Assembly (NCBI RefSeq): GCF_018595675.2
Contig: NZ_CP092333.1
Span: forward strand, 4,550,001 to 4,614,000
Length of the DNA stretch: 64,000 bases
DNA from: Flavihumibacter fluvii
Lineage (GTDB): Bacteria; Bacteroidota; Bacteroidia; Chitinophagales; Chitinophagaceae
Direction of reading: 5' to 3'
In this document: positions 53,298 through 62,342 of the stretch, one piece after another
How the letters are laid out: every line of letters starts with the position of its first letter
How positions within the stretch are numbered: position 1 is the stretch's first letter
The notes under the pieces: model-generated
Seen by the model: only the letters and a program-made list of their open reading frames with translations
What the model was told of the DNA's origin: nothing
The model's database searches: none
Made by a program: the position numbers and the translations under genes

Positions 53298-53324
53298 ATT
53301 GTGCTATTGAAAAATACTATTGTG
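53298..53324. promoter_or_regulatory. Direct repeat between AraC-type regulator and aldB, candidate operator
   Basis: ATTGTG occurs at 53298-53303 and 53319-53324, exactly 21 bases apart (two helical turns), with an extra CTATTG pair at 53304 and 53317. Same-orientation half-sites spaced 21 bases are what AraC-type dimers bind. The site lies between the two divergent starts. Confidence 0.4.
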
Positions 53325-53385
53325 AAGTGCGTTGCAGATAAATAGATGAAAATTCAGGTATTCAATAACGATAAAAAGCTTCCAT

Positions 53386-54918
53386 ATGAGTACAGCAACA
53401 GCCGCCGCATCCGTCAGTAATGTGGCACCGCGACCAAAATTCAAAGACCGTTACGACCACTATATCGGGGGTAGGTGGGTAGCACCTTCCAGTGGTCAGT
53501 ATTTTGATAATATATCCCCCATTGATGGTAAAGTGTTTACGCAGGCTGCCCGGGGTAATGCGGCCGACATTGATAAGGCGCTGGATGCCGCCTGGGCCGC
53601 TTTCCCGGCATGGAGCAAGTCTTCGGCCGCCAGCCGGAGCAATATTTTATTGCGTATTGCCCAGGTAATTGAAGATAACCTTGAATACCTGGCCAGGGTT
53701 GAAACCGTTGATAACGGAAAAGCCATCCGTGAAACCAGGGCAGCCGACCTGCCCCTGGTCATAGATCATTTCAGGTATTTCGCCGGGGTGATCCGGGCCG
53801 AGGAAGGCAGTCTGAGCGAGCATGATGAAACGACGGTGAGCATTAACCTGCATGAACCTATCGGGGTAGTTGGACAGATCATTCCCTGGAATTTCCCGCT
53901 CCTTATGGCCACCTGGAAAATAGCCCCGGCCCTTGCTGCAGGATGTTGTGTGATTGTTAAACCTGCTGAGCAGACGCCGACCAGTATACAGTGTATGATG
54001 GAATTGATTGGCGATCTCCTGCCTGCAGGTGTGTTGAATGTTGTAACCGGGTTTGGTCCGGAAGCCGGAAAGCCACTGGCCACGTCACCACGCATCAGTA
54101 AGGTTGCATTTACGGGTGAAACCACTACCGGTCGGCTGATCATGCAATATGCTTCCGAAAACCTGGTTCCTGTAACCATGGAACTGGGTGGTAAAAGCCC
54201 GAATATTTTCTTCCCCTCTGTTGCTGCAGCAGACGATGCTTTTTTCGACAAGGCCGTTGAAGGTGCGGTGATGTTTGCCCTGAACCAGGGTGAAGTGTGC
54301 ACCTGTCCATCGCGCATATTGGTACACGAAAGTATCGCCGATAAATTCCTCGAAAGGGTAATTCGCCGCACCCAGGCCATCAAAATGGGCAATCCATTGG
54401 CTGAGGATACCATGATGGGCGCACAGGCATCTGAAGACCAGTATAATAAAATCCTTAGTTACATGGATATCGGCAAGCAGGAAGGCGCCCAGGTATTGTG
54501 CGGTGGCGGCGCTTTCCATATTAACAGTGGATTGGAACATGGTTATTATATCCAGCCAACCATTTTCAAAGGGCATAATAAAATGCGCATTTTCCAGGAA
54601 GAGATTTTTGGTCCTGTTGTTTCCGTTACCACTTTCAAGACCACAGAGGAAGCCATCCATATTGCTAATGATACTTTATATGGATTAGGAGCCGGTGTAT
54701 GGACCCGGGATGCCCACGAACTCTACCAGGTGCCGCGTGCCATCCAGGCTGGAAGGGTTTGGGTGAACTGTTACCATGCCTATCCGGCGCATGCGCCATT
54801 CGGTGGATATAAAAAATCCGGGTTTGGCCGTGAGACCCACAAGATGATGCTGAACCATTACCGGCATACTAAAAATATGCTGATCTCCTACAGCCAGAAT
54901 AAACTCGGTTTCTTTTAA
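53386..54918 (+). CDS. aldB: Aldehyde dehydrogenase (AldB/ExaC type)
   Basis: NAD(P)-dependent oxidation of acetaldehyde or other short aldehydes to acids. The 510-residue product has all family motifs: [40 protein letters not shown] (catalytic Glu) and [11 protein letters not shown] (catalytic Cys305). It ends like E. coli AldB ([20 protein letters not shown]). DUF779 follows after 9 bases, a pairing typical for AldB/ExaC enzymes, and an AraC regulator is divergent. With acsA in the same window, the cell can route acetaldehyde to acetyl-CoA via acetate. Confidence 0.94.
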   Translation: MSTATAAASVSNVAPRPKFKDRYDHYIGGRWVAPSSGQYFDNISPIDGKVFTQAARGNAADIDKALDAAWAAFPAWSKSSAASRSNILLRIAQVIEDNLEYLARVETVDNGKAIRETRAADLPLVIDHFRYFAGVIRAEEGSLSEHDETTVSINLHEPIGVVGQIIPWNFPLLMATWKIAPALAAGCCVIVKPAEQTPTSIQCMMELIGDLLPAGVLNVVTGFGPEAGKPLATSPRISKVAFTGETTTGRLIMQYASENLVPVTMELGGKSPNIFFPSVAAADDAFFDKAVEGAVMFALNQGEVCTCPSRILVHESIADKFLERVIRRTQAIKMGNPLAEDTMMGAQASEDQYNKILSYMDIGKQEGAQVLCGGGAFHINSGLEHGYYIQPTIFKGHNKMRIFQEEIFGPVVSVTTFKTTEEAIHIANDTLYGLGAGVWTRDAHELYQVPRAIQAGRVWVNCYHAYPAHAPFGGYKKSGFGRETHKMMLNHYRHTKNMLISYSQNKLGFF

Positions 54919-54927
54919 TAAGTAGAA

Positions 54928-55293
54928 ATGCAGATCCAAAGAATCCTGGCAACAGAAAAAGCAGTAGCCCTGATCACAACACTAAAGCAACTGCACGGTG
55001 CACTGATGTTTCACCAGAGTGGCGGTTGTTGCGATGGGTCCAGCCCGATGTGTTTTGAAGACGGTGAATTCAGAACGGGTGACAGTGATGTTTGCCTGGG
55101 TGAAGTTGAGGGCTGCAGGTTTTATATGAGCCGTGATCAATTTGAATATTGGCAACACACACAGTTGATCATAGACGTAACGCCCGGGCGGGGCAGCAGC
55201 TTCAGCCTGGAGATCCCGCTGGGCGTTCGTTTTTTTATCAGGGGCAGGGTCTTTTCAGGTGATGAATTATCAATGCTTCCGGAGGTAGGTTAA
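54928..55293 (+). CDS. DUF779 protein
   Basis: A 121-residue protein of the DUF779 family, recognisable by MFHQSGGCCDGSSPMCF near residue 30 and FSLEIPLGVRFFIRGR in the second half. The conserved Cys-Cys and Cys suggest metal binding or redox work. Genes of this family almost always accompany AldB-type aldehyde dehydrogenases, but the biochemical role is not established. It is cotranscribed with aldB and followed by a terminator. Confidence 0.9.
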   Translation: MQIQRILATEKAVALITTLKQLHGALMFHQSGGCCDGSSPMCFEDGEFRTGDSDVCLGEVEGCRFYMSRDQFEYWQHTQLIIDVTPGRGSSFSLEIPLGVRFFIRGRVFSGDELSMLPEVG

Positions 55294-55314
55294 GTTTAAT
55301 ATCCTATAATTACA

Positions 55315-55347
55315 ACAGGCGCATTTCCACGCGCCTGTTTTTGTTTT
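55315..55347 (+). terminator. Intrinsic terminator of the aldB-DUF779 operon
   Basis: ACAGGCGC (55315-55322) pairs with GCGCCTGT (55331-55338) around an eight-base loop, followed by TTTTGTTTTG. It lies 21 bases after the DUF779 stop. Confidence 0.85.
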
Positions 55348-55400
55348 GATGTGTTTCCCGGCAATTCCTGAAAATAAAATTGATTTGCAGTAAGGTGATT

Positions 55401-55408
55401 TACCTTCG
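55401..55408 (+). promoter_or_regulatory. -7 box for the mutarotase-like gene
   Basis: TACCTTCG matches TAnnTTTG at seven of eight positions, 26 bases before the ATG, and a TTG lies about 18-20 bases upstream. Confidence 0.4.
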
Positions 55409-55434
55409 GCATACCAATTAAAAAGGGATGAATT

Positions 55435-56319
55435 ATGGCTGAACTGATCACATTGGATAACGGGGTACTTGAAGTGAAGATCCACCCCAAAGGCGCTGAA
55501 CTGCGGGTCCTGCGTAACAAGGCAACCGGCATCAATTATATGTGGTCCGGGGACGCAAATTTCTGGGGCAAATATTCCCCCATATTATTTCCAATTGTTG
55601 GCCAGCTCCGGGACAATACCTACTTGTATAACGGTAACAGCTATTCGCTGCCACGGCATGGGTTTGCCCGCGACAGGACTTTCCAGGTGGAGCAAACCAG
55701 CGATCATTCTGCGGTATTTACTTTACAGGATGACGCCGAAAGCCATGCTGTGTACCCATTTGCATTTGTGTTGCAGGTCTTTTATGAACTGGATAACCAC
55801 CAGTTGACCACCAGGTATACAGTTACTAATCCCGGAACCGGCGAATTGCTGTTTTCCATAGGTGCGCATCCTGCTTTTGCCGTACCCTTACTGATCGATG
55901 GGGTGGAGTCAGCATACGAAGACTATTCGCTTGTGTTTAACCATTCAGCTGCATTGACCCGATGGAAACTGGATAATGGCTTACTGACCAGTAACCATGA
56001 ACCGGTCATCTTACAGGATCATGTTTTGCCGCTGCGTAAGGAACTTTTTGCTGAAGATGCAGTAGTACTAAAAGGCTTGGCCGATAATACGATCCGGCTG
56101 GCCTGCAGCAAACATTCGCATGGTATTGATTTCAGCTGGACAGACTTTCCTTTTTTCGGCATCTGGGCCGCGCCTGGCGCGCCTTTTGTTTGCCTGGAAC
56201 CCTGGTGTGGAATTGCAGACCATGTGCACCACGACCTGCAATTGACCACCAAGGAAGGCATCCAGTCACTCCCGCCAGGTGAAACCTGGACCAGGCAATG
56301 GCAGGTTAACTGTTTTTAA
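55435..56319 (+). CDS. Aldose 1-epimerase family protein (LacX-like)
   Basis: A 294-residue mutarotase-fold protein: VLEVKIHPKGAELRVLRNKA, YSPILFPIVGQLRDN, LPRHGFARDRTF (His) and IGAHPAFAVPL (second His region), then FVCLEPWCGIADH (catalytic Glu region). It is the LacX/YeaD-like branch, shorter than true GalM. Its substrate is unknown. It stands alone, with its stop abutting that of the converging TonB-dependent receptor. Confidence 0.87.
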   Translation: MAELITLDNGVLEVKIHPKGAELRVLRNKATGINYMWSGDANFWGKYSPILFPIVGQLRDNTYLYNGNSYSLPRHGFARDRTFQVEQTSDHSAVFTLQDDAESHAVYPFAFVLQVFYELDNHQLTTRYTVTNPGTGELLFSIGAHPAFAVPLLIDGVESAYEDYSLVFNHSAALTRWKLDNGLLTSNHEPVILQDHVLPLRKELFAEDAVVLKGLADNTIRLACSKHSHGIDFSWTDFPFFGIWAAPGAPFVCLEPWCGIADHVHHDLQLTTKEGIQSLPPGETWTRQWQVNCF

Positions 56320-59049
56320 TTATAAACTCAGGCTCAGCCGCAAAAAGAAATAAGATCCATTAGCGCCCATCTGCACAGGTGCATATTTGAATACTCCGAA
56401 ATAACTATTCGCATATACCTGCTTGTCGGGATATACATTCAGTAAATTATTTGCACCGATAGTTATCGCCAATGCTTTGGAGACCGCATAGGAAACTGTT
56501 AAGTCAGTCACCACTTTGCCCTTGTGTTCCTGTAATTCACCAAAAGGATAACCATTGCGGGTAACTTTTCCAAAATAGGTAAAGCGCAGGCTGTTGGTGA
56601 ATTTCGCAAGCCGGTGGGTGATACCCAGGCTTCCCTTTGTCTGTGGACTATAGGTCTCAATGATAGACCGTTCAACCGGGCCAAAGAAAATATCTTCCTG
56701 GCCTTTCAGCGAGGCGGGGATGTTTAAGTCGTTGCCGACTTTGTTTTTATTGTAATTGCCCGCCAGCACGAAATCGAATATGTTCTTCCCGGCGTTTAAT
56801 TTATAGGAAGCCACCAGGTCAATGCCGCTTGTGGTGGTATTCACGGCATTTGCAAAGAAGCGTGCGGCTGACACACCGTAAGGTTGCAACATGTCCTGGA
56901 TCTCTTCAACCGGTTCACCATATGGATCAAACCCGAAGCTACCGGTAAGCGCTATACGATTATCAATTTTGATCAGGTAGCCATCAATTGTTAAGCGGAA
57001 TTTGCTATTAGGCGAAAAGGTAAATCCGGCACTGCCATTAACCGACGTTTCTTGTTTCAGTTTTGGAATACCCAGTCCTTTGGCTACCTCGCTGTTATTG
57101 GGAAAGAATCCCGACTGGCCCAGTTCGCCATTCGGCAGGATATCGGTACTGCTATAACTGAAATATTGCTGGTGCAGGCTGGGTGCCCGGAAACCTGTAC
57201 TCACCGCGCCCCGCAGGCCAAAAGCATCAGTGAACTGGTAGCGTAAGGCGAGTTTGCCATTGATGGTAGAACCGAAATCGCTGTAGTTTTCAAACCTGGC
57301 GGCAGCGGCTACGAGGAATTTTTTGGTGAGATCAATTTCCCCATCTGCATAGAGCGCAATATTATTGCGGCTTTGTTTTGTAGCATCCCTGGGCGAAAAT
57401 CCCACAAAGGATTGTGCGCCGCCGGCGAAATCCAGCAGGCTGGGATCGATGATGGTGGTGCCATCGGGGCTGTAGGCATAGTTCCGCCAGGAGCCTTCTT
57501 CACCTGCCTTGATCTGGTATTGGTCGATCCGGTATTCTGCACCCAGGGCCAGGTTCAGTCCGGCTGCCACACCCGGGAAGAATTTCCTGAGGTCGGCATT
57601 GACGGTGTTTTGGGTGAAGGCATGGCTGCCACTTTCGAAACTGGTTGGGCTCTTTTCCCGCAGGGTAGCGTTATTGGTGTTGGCCGTCGTATAGGCGAAA
57701 CTGTTATGCCCGAAGGTATTGGAGAGATCCAGTTTCCAATCTGCAGGCAACCGGAGCTTCACACCGGCGCTGATCGACTGGTCCCAGATCTTTGATTGCG
57801 TTGTTGGCTGGAAACCATTTGGGTACAGGTCTAACACCACATTGCTGTATTCGCTGGGCAGGCGGCGGAATCCGAAGCCGTCACCGGTACGGTAACTCAA
57901 TCCGCCGAAGGCGTAGAATTCATGTTGCTGTCTTGCGCCGAAAGGGAGGGCCAGGTTAACGAAGGCCGATCCATTCCTGATACGGGCATCGCCTACTGCA
58001 AAATTATGGTCATCACGGCTAAGCTTACGCGCAGCTAAAACGCTGTCGTCATAAGCCCTGGAAGCCGCCGGGTTTTCCGTGAAGTCATACGCGAAATAAT
58101 TACCCAGCGCACTCTGGTCATAAATGATCAGGTCGTGGTTCTGGGTGCGGTTGGTGCGGTCGCGGTATAACAGGTCGCCGGTCAGGTTCAGGTAGCCTCC
58201 CTGTTTGCCCAATGAAAATCCTTTATTCAGGTTGAGTTGCGCTGTACCACCGTCACCTTTTGCGGTGATACCGGCTGTAGCATTGGCATTGAGCTGGTGG
58301 TCATTTTTTTTCAGCACCACATTGATCACACCGGCAATAGCATCAGATCCATATTGCGCTGCGGCGCCATCGCGCAGCACTTCAATGCGTTCGATGGCTG
58401 CAGCAGGAATAGTGTTCAAATCTGTGCCCACACTACCGTTACCCACCGTTCCCTGGTAATTCACCAGCGATGTGGTATGGCGGCGTTTGCCATTGATCAG
58501 CACCAGCACCTGGTCTGGACCGAGTCCGCGCAGACTGGCCGGGTCAATATGTTCCGTACCATCCGCCGAGGACTGCCGGTTGGAATTGAAGGAGGGTGCC
58601 AGGTAGGTAAGGGCCTGGTTCAGGTCGTATTGCGGCAGGATACTGGTGACATTCCTGAAATCAAGGATATCAACTGGTACAGCAGATTTAATATTGCTCC
58701 TGCCTGATCTTGATCCTACAACAGTGACCTCACCCAGGAAACCATTGGCCTGTTCCAGCTGGATAAAGCTTCCTGGAGTAATGGAATCGATCGCTATGGT
58801 CAATTCACGATAACCAACAGCTGATATGACCAGGGTGTTAGCCTTGTTGCGGTCTACCCTGATCGAAAAACGGCCATCTACATCAGTTGATGTAACTGAT
58901 ATAGAAGCATTATCGCGCACTGTTGCGCCAAACAGGGGATCTTTGCCTGCACCGCGCACCTGGCTATTGATTATGATGGCTTGTGCCTGCAGCAGGATCG
59001 GAAATATGATGGTTGCGACTAGTAAAATCAGGAAAGGTCTCATGGTCAT
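56320..59049 (-). CDS. TonB-dependent receptor with carboxypeptidase-like N-terminal domain
   Basis: A 909-residue outer-membrane receptor: signal peptide (FLILLVATIIFPILLQAQA), a CarboxypepD-regulatory-like domain (about 25-105; DPLFGATVRDNASISVTSTD), a plug with LRGLGPDQVLVLINGKRR and IERIEVLRDGAAAQYGSDAI, and a barrel ending NGSYFFLRLSLSL. It is not a SusC protein (no SusD gene follows). Its ATG overlaps the stop of the DUF62 gene (ATGA, 59046-59049), so the two are translationally coupled. The coupling suggests it imports a substrate or product of that enzyme. Confidence 0.9.
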   Translation of the reverse strand: MTMRPFLILLVATIIFPILLQAQAIIINSQVRGAGKDPLFGATVRDNASISVTSTDVDGRFSIRVDRNKANTLVISAVGYRELTIAIDSITPGSFIQLEQANGFLGEVTVVGSRSGRSNIKSAVPVDILDFRNVTSILPQYDLNQALTYLAPSFNSNRQSSADGTEHIDPASLRGLGPDQVLVLINGKRRHTTSLVNYQGTVGNGSVGTDLNTIPAAAIERIEVLRDGAAAQYGSDAIAGVINVVLKKNDHQLNANATAGITAKGDGGTAQLNLNKGFSLGKQGGYLNLTGDLLYRDRTNRTQNHDLIIYDQSALGNYFAYDFTENPAASRAYDDSVLAARKLSRDDHNFAVGDARIRNGSAFVNLALPFGARQQHEFYAFGGLSYRTGDGFGFRRLPSEYSNVVLDLYPNGFQPTTQSKIWDQSISAGVKLRLPADWKLDLSNTFGHNSFAYTTANTNNATLREKSPTSFESGSHAFTQNTVNADLRKFFPGVAAGLNLALGAEYRIDQYQIKAGEEGSWRNYAYSPDGTTIIDPSLLDFAGGAQSFVGFSPRDATKQSRNNIALYADGEIDLTKKFLVAAAARFENYSDFGSTINGKLALRYQFTDAFGLRGAVSTGFRAPSLHQQYFSYSSTDILPNGELGQSGFFPNNSEVAKGLGIPKLKQETSVNGSAGFTFSPNSKFRLTIDGYLIKIDNRIALTGSFGFDPYGEPVEEIQDMLQPYGVSAARFFANAVNTTTSGIDLVASYKLNAGKNIFDFVLAGNYNKNKVGNDLNIPASLKGQEDIFFGPVERSIIETYSPQTKGSLGITHRLAKFTNSLRFTYFGKVTRNGYPFGELQEHKGKVVTDLTVSYAVSKALAITIGANNLLNVYPDKQVYANSYFGVFKYAPVQMGANGSYFFLRLSLSL

Positions 59050-59969
59050 TTGGTTTTAGCGGTTATTTTTTGAATGGTCACCTGCCAGTTGCCGCCGCTG
59101 CTTACACCGTGTTTAGCAGCGAAACTGCCCTGGTTGATCCCGAAGGCAAATTGCAGGAGGCTATTGGCATAGGCGACGGGTTGCCCGGCTTTCACGGCAG
59201 AAAAAGTAGTGGCAAAGGGCATAGTACCGGTATAGACGGGCTTTTTATTATGGAAGATGGAAACCTTCAGGAGGTCGCCATATTGAATGCCGTTTTCTTT
59301 CAGTAAGGCCAGTGGAATATTGGTCCACACATTACCGTATTGTACATCCAGCACAGGTATGGTTCCACTGAAGATGCCTTTTTCAATGCGGGCGGGCAAA
59401 TAGGTTATTTTGACAATTTCAGGAGGCAGGGCCGGACCCACTTCATCGTACCGGATCACCCCCGCAGCGAGTCGCGCTCCGGTGTAAGCATATACATCGC
59501 GGCCATGGAAAGTATAGGATTCATTGGATCCCTTCAGGCGGTTCAGCTTTTCATCGATCTGCCGCAACGAATCGATACCAATGGTTTCTGCCAAAAGGGT
59601 CAGGGTGCCATTATCTGGTGTAACAATAAACTGGCCGGTCCGCAATTTGGCCACCACCGATTTCCGCACCGAACCTACCCCGGGGTCAACTACCGAAACA
59701 AAAACGGTTCCAACCGGCCAGTACCCCACGGTCTGCTGCAGCCGGTATGCAGCCTGCCAGATGTCGAATGCGGGGATTTCATGCGTCAGGTCAAATTGTT
59801 TGAGTTGTGGCGATACGCCATAGGCTACCCCCTTCATGGCCGAAACGGCACCATCTTTCAGGCCGAAGTCGGTCTGGAAAACCAGGGCGCCATTCTGGGC
59901 CGTTCCCGAAAAGGGGCACAACCCATAGCTCACCAACAACATTACATATACGATTATTCGCTGTTTCAT
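59046..59969 (-). CDS. Exported DUF62 (SAM hydroxide adenosyltransferase family) protein
   Basis: The 307-residue product matches the DUF62/SAM hydrolase family: VFQTDFGLKDG (Asp34 region), VVDPGVGSVRK (Asp95, Arg102), TPDNGTLT and YTFHGRDVYA (His155). These are the Asp-Arg-His residues that activate water in SAM hydroxide adenosyltransferases, which split S-adenosylmethionine into adenosine and methionine. Unlike the usual cytoplasmic enzymes it begins with a signal peptide (MKQRIIVYVMLLVSYGLCPF, then SGTAQ), so it should act in the periplasm. It is the first gene of a two-gene operon with a TonB-dependent receptor. Confidence 0.87.
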   Translation of the reverse strand: MKQRIIVYVMLLVSYGLCPFSGTAQNGALVFQTDFGLKDGAVSAMKGVAYGVSPQLKQFDLTHEIPAFDIWQAAYRLQQTVGYWPVGTVFVSVVDPGVGSVRKSVVAKLRTGQFIVTPDNGTLTLLAETIGIDSLRQIDEKLNRLKGSNESYTFHGRDVYAYTGARLAAGVIRYDEVGPALPPEIVKITYLPARIEKGIFSGTIPVLDVQYGNVWTNIPLALLKENGIQYGDLLKVSIFHNKKPVYTGTMPFATTFSAVKAGQPVAYANSLLQFAFGINQGSFAAKHGVSSGGNWQVTIQKITAKTK

Positions 59970-59986
59970 AAAGATTGATTGGGCGG

Positions 59987-60002
59987 CAAACTTACAAATT
60001 TA
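59987..60002 (-). promoter_or_regulatory. Two adjacent -7-like boxes before the DUF62 gene
   Basis: On the minus strand TAAATTTG (60002-59995) is directly followed by TAAGTTTG (59994-59987), both exact TAnnTTTG matches, 18-33 bases before the ATG. Only one can be the main box; the pair may give two start points. Confidence 0.45.
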
Positions 60003-60046
60003 TTAGTCTATATAATCACTAGATTACAGGAAGGGTAAGCGATCAC

Positions 60047-60076
60047 TTGACACTGGGACCTTTTACACTATCTTTA
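60047..60076 (+). promoter_or_regulatory. Promoter of the DEAD-box helicase gene
   Basis: TTGACA at 60047 and TATCTTTA at 60069-60076 (one mismatch to TAnnTTTG) are spaced as in Bacteroidota promoters, with 19 bases between TTG and the -7 box. The GTG start follows 25 bases downstream. Confidence 0.45.
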
Positions 60077-60101
60077 CGGGAATAAGAAATGTATATTATT
60101 T

Positions 60102-61517
60102 GTGAAGTTTAGTGAATTGTCCCTCGATCCGGGACTGATGGAAGGGATCGAAGCAACAGGATATGTAACCCTAACCCCGATCCAGGAACAAGTGATGCCG
60201 ACCATTTTGGCCGGCCGCGATATTATCGCCTCTGCCCAAACCGGAACCGGTAAAACGGCGGCCTTCCTGCTACCAGTTTTAAGTAAATTAATTGAGCATC
60301 GCCATGAAGGCCATACCAGTGGCATCATCATCGTGCCCACCCGTGAGCTGGCCGTGCAGATCGCACAGGCAGTAGAGGGGATGGCCTATTTTACCCCCAT
60401 CAGTAGCATTGCTATTTATGGTGGTGGTGATGGAAATGCCTTTGTGCAGGAAAAGCAGGCGCTCCAGAAAGGGGTTGACCTCGTGATCTGTACGCCGGGA
60501 AAACTGATCGCCCACCTGAATATGGGTTATGTGAAGTTTGATGAATTGCAGTACCTGGTGCTGGATGAAGCCGACCGCATGCTGGATATGGGTTTCCATG
60601 ATGATATCATGCGCATCATCAGGCAATTACCGGCGAAGCGCCAGAGCCTGCTTTTTTCGGCCACCATGCCGGAAAAGATCCGCAGCCTGGCCAAAAAGAT
60701 CCTGAAGGATCCTGCTGAAGTAAATATTGCCCTGTCGAAGCCACCGGAGAAGATCGACCAGAAAGCCTATGTGGTCTATGAACCACAGAAAGACCCGCTG
60801 ATACAGCATATCATCAGGAATACCCCGCACCGCAGCCTGATCATTTTCTGTTCACGCAAGCATACCGTAAAACAACTGGCTGCCTTCCTTAAGCGCAATA
60901 AGTTCAATGTGGCGGAAATCCATTCTGACCTGGAGCAATCTGAACGCGAAGACCTGTTACAGGGCTTCAAAAGCGGCCGGATACCGGTTATCGTGGCCAC
61001 CGATGTTTTATCGCGCGGAATTGATATAGATACCATCGACGTGGTGGTGAACTATGATGTGCCGCACGATGGCGAAGATTATGTACACCGTATCGGCCGT
61101 ACGGCAAGGGCGGAAAAAGAAGGAAAAGCGTTTACCCTGGTGAGTGATAAAGAGATCGGCCGTTTTGCACGGATCGAATCCCTGATCGGTAAGGTGGTGG
61201 AAAAAGCACCCGTGCCTGCAGAATTAGGGCCGGCGCCTGAATATGCCGTGCATCGCCGCTCTGGTGGCTCCCGGGGCGGGGGCGGCAATGGTCCCCGGCC
61301 AAGGCCTGGAAATGATGGGCCAAGGCATTCCGGCGGTCAGCCACGTAACCAGGAGAATGGTCACCGGAAAGAAGGCCCAAGGCGCGAAACACCGCCAAGG
61401 CATACGCCTAAGCCACGCACAGGCCCACCGAAAACAATCGAGAAAAGAAGTGCACCGGAAAGGGCAGGGGAAAATCCGGCCGGACCGGTTTTGCCGGCAA
61501 CAGGTGACCTGAATTAA
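60102..61517 (+). CDS. DEAD-box RNA helicase (RhlE type)
   Basis: A 471-residue helicase that starts at GTG (60102); no in-frame ATG fits. Motifs: Q-motif TLTPIQEQVMP, I AQTGTGKTAAF (about residue 45), Ia PTRELAVQ, II DEADRMLDMGF (about 154), III SATMP, V TDVLSRGIDID and VI HRIGRTARA. A basic Arg/Gly/Pro-rich tail follows from about residue 385 (SRGGGGNGPRPRPG), likely to bind RNA. It unwinds RNA for ribosome assembly or decay, probably in the cold. An amidase gene follows after 18 bases. Confidence 0.94.
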   Translation: MKFSELSLDPGLMEGIEATGYVTLTPIQEQVMPTILAGRDIIASAQTGTGKTAAFLLPVLSKLIEHRHEGHTSGIIIVPTRELAVQIAQAVEGMAYFTPISSIAIYGGGDGNAFVQEKQALQKGVDLVICTPGKLIAHLNMGYVKFDELQYLVLDEADRMLDMGFHDDIMRIIRQLPAKRQSLLFSATMPEKIRSLAKKILKDPAEVNIALSKPPEKIDQKAYVVYEPQKDPLIQHIIRNTPHRSLIIFCSRKHTVKQLAAFLKRNKFNVAEIHSDLEQSEREDLLQGFKSGRIPVIVATDVLSRGIDIDTIDVVVNYDVPHDGEDYVHRIGRTARAEKEGKAFTLVSDKEIGRFARIESLIGKVVEKAPVPAELGPAPEYAVHRRSGGSRGGGGNGPRPRPGNDGPRHSGGQPRNQENGHRKEGPRRETPPRHTPKPRTGPPKTIEKRSAPERAGENPAGPVLPATGDLN

Positions 61518-61535
61518 GAAGTAGCTAGTTTTCCT

Positions 61536-62342
61536 ATGCAAGTTTCGAGGTATGTATTGATGCTTTTCGCGGCGCTGCTCCTGCTGTACAGCTGCAGCAG
61601 GAATCCTTATGCGAAGACCAACAGGGTCCAGAAAAAGCAGGTGAAACAATATGCCAAAAGCTTACGGCAATACCCGCCCGGCAATAGCCTGGATGATGGT
61701 GATTACTGGGTGGGTACCACCAATTTCGGTATGCGGAAACCGAATTTTGTGGTCATCCACCATACCGCGCAAAACAGTTGTGACCAGACCCTGAAAACAT
61801 TTACTCTTCCAAAGACCCAGGTGAGTGCGCACTACGTGATCTGCAAGGATGGCACCATTCACCATATGCTGAATGATTACCTGCGGGCGCATCATGCCGG
61901 GGTGGCCAGGTGGGGAAATAATACCGACCTGAATTCAACCAGCTTAGGCATTGAACTGGATAATAATGGCTATGAATATTTTGATGACCGGCAGCTGGCC
62001 AGTTTGTACCGCCTGCTCGATACCCTGAAGCTCCGGTATAATATTCCGACCGCAAATTTTGTGGGGCATGGTGATATTGCACCCAGCCGCAAGAACGACC
62101 CCAATTGGCGCTTTCCCTGGAAAGACCTGGCAGATAAGGGTTTCGGTACCTGGTATAAAGACACGACCCTGCTTGAGCTGCCGTATGGTTTTGATCACCT
62201 GATGGCTCTGCGGCTCGTGGGATTTGATGTAAAGGACAGTAGTGCCGCCATTCTTGCCTTTAAACGGCATTGGTTGCAGGATACGACAGCAGGCATGAAC
62301 CCGGCCGCTGAAAAAGTATTATTCGGGTTGATCAGGCAGTGA
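61536..62342 (+). CDS. N-acetylmuramoyl-L-alanine amidase (Amidase_2/AmpD fold), lipoprotein
   Basis: The 268-residue product has a lipoprotein signal (LLYSC, Cys about residue 20) and an Amidase_2 domain. The zinc ligands are visible as VVIHHTA (about 67-73) and GHGDIAPSRKNDP (about 185-195), with the second-ligand and substrate region SAHYVICKDGTIHHML between. The enzyme cleaves the lactyl amide of peptidoglycan or anhydro-muropeptides at the outer membrane (AmiD-like). It is 18 bases after the helicase stop and its end overlaps the converging phosphoesterase gene by 11 bases. Confidence 0.9.
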   Translation: MQVSRYVLMLFAALLLLYSCSRNPYAKTNRVQKKQVKQYAKSLRQYPPGNSLDDGDYWVGTTNFGMRKPNFVVIHHTAQNSCDQTLKTFTLPKTQVSAHYVICKDGTIHHMLNDYLRAHHAGVARWGNNTDLNSTSLGIELDNNGYEYFDDRQLASLYRLLDTLKLRYNIPTANFVGHGDIAPSRKNDPNWRFPWKDLADKGFGTWYKDTTLLELPYGFDHLMALRLVGFDVKDSSAAILAFKRHWLQDTTAGMNPAAEKVLFGLIRQ

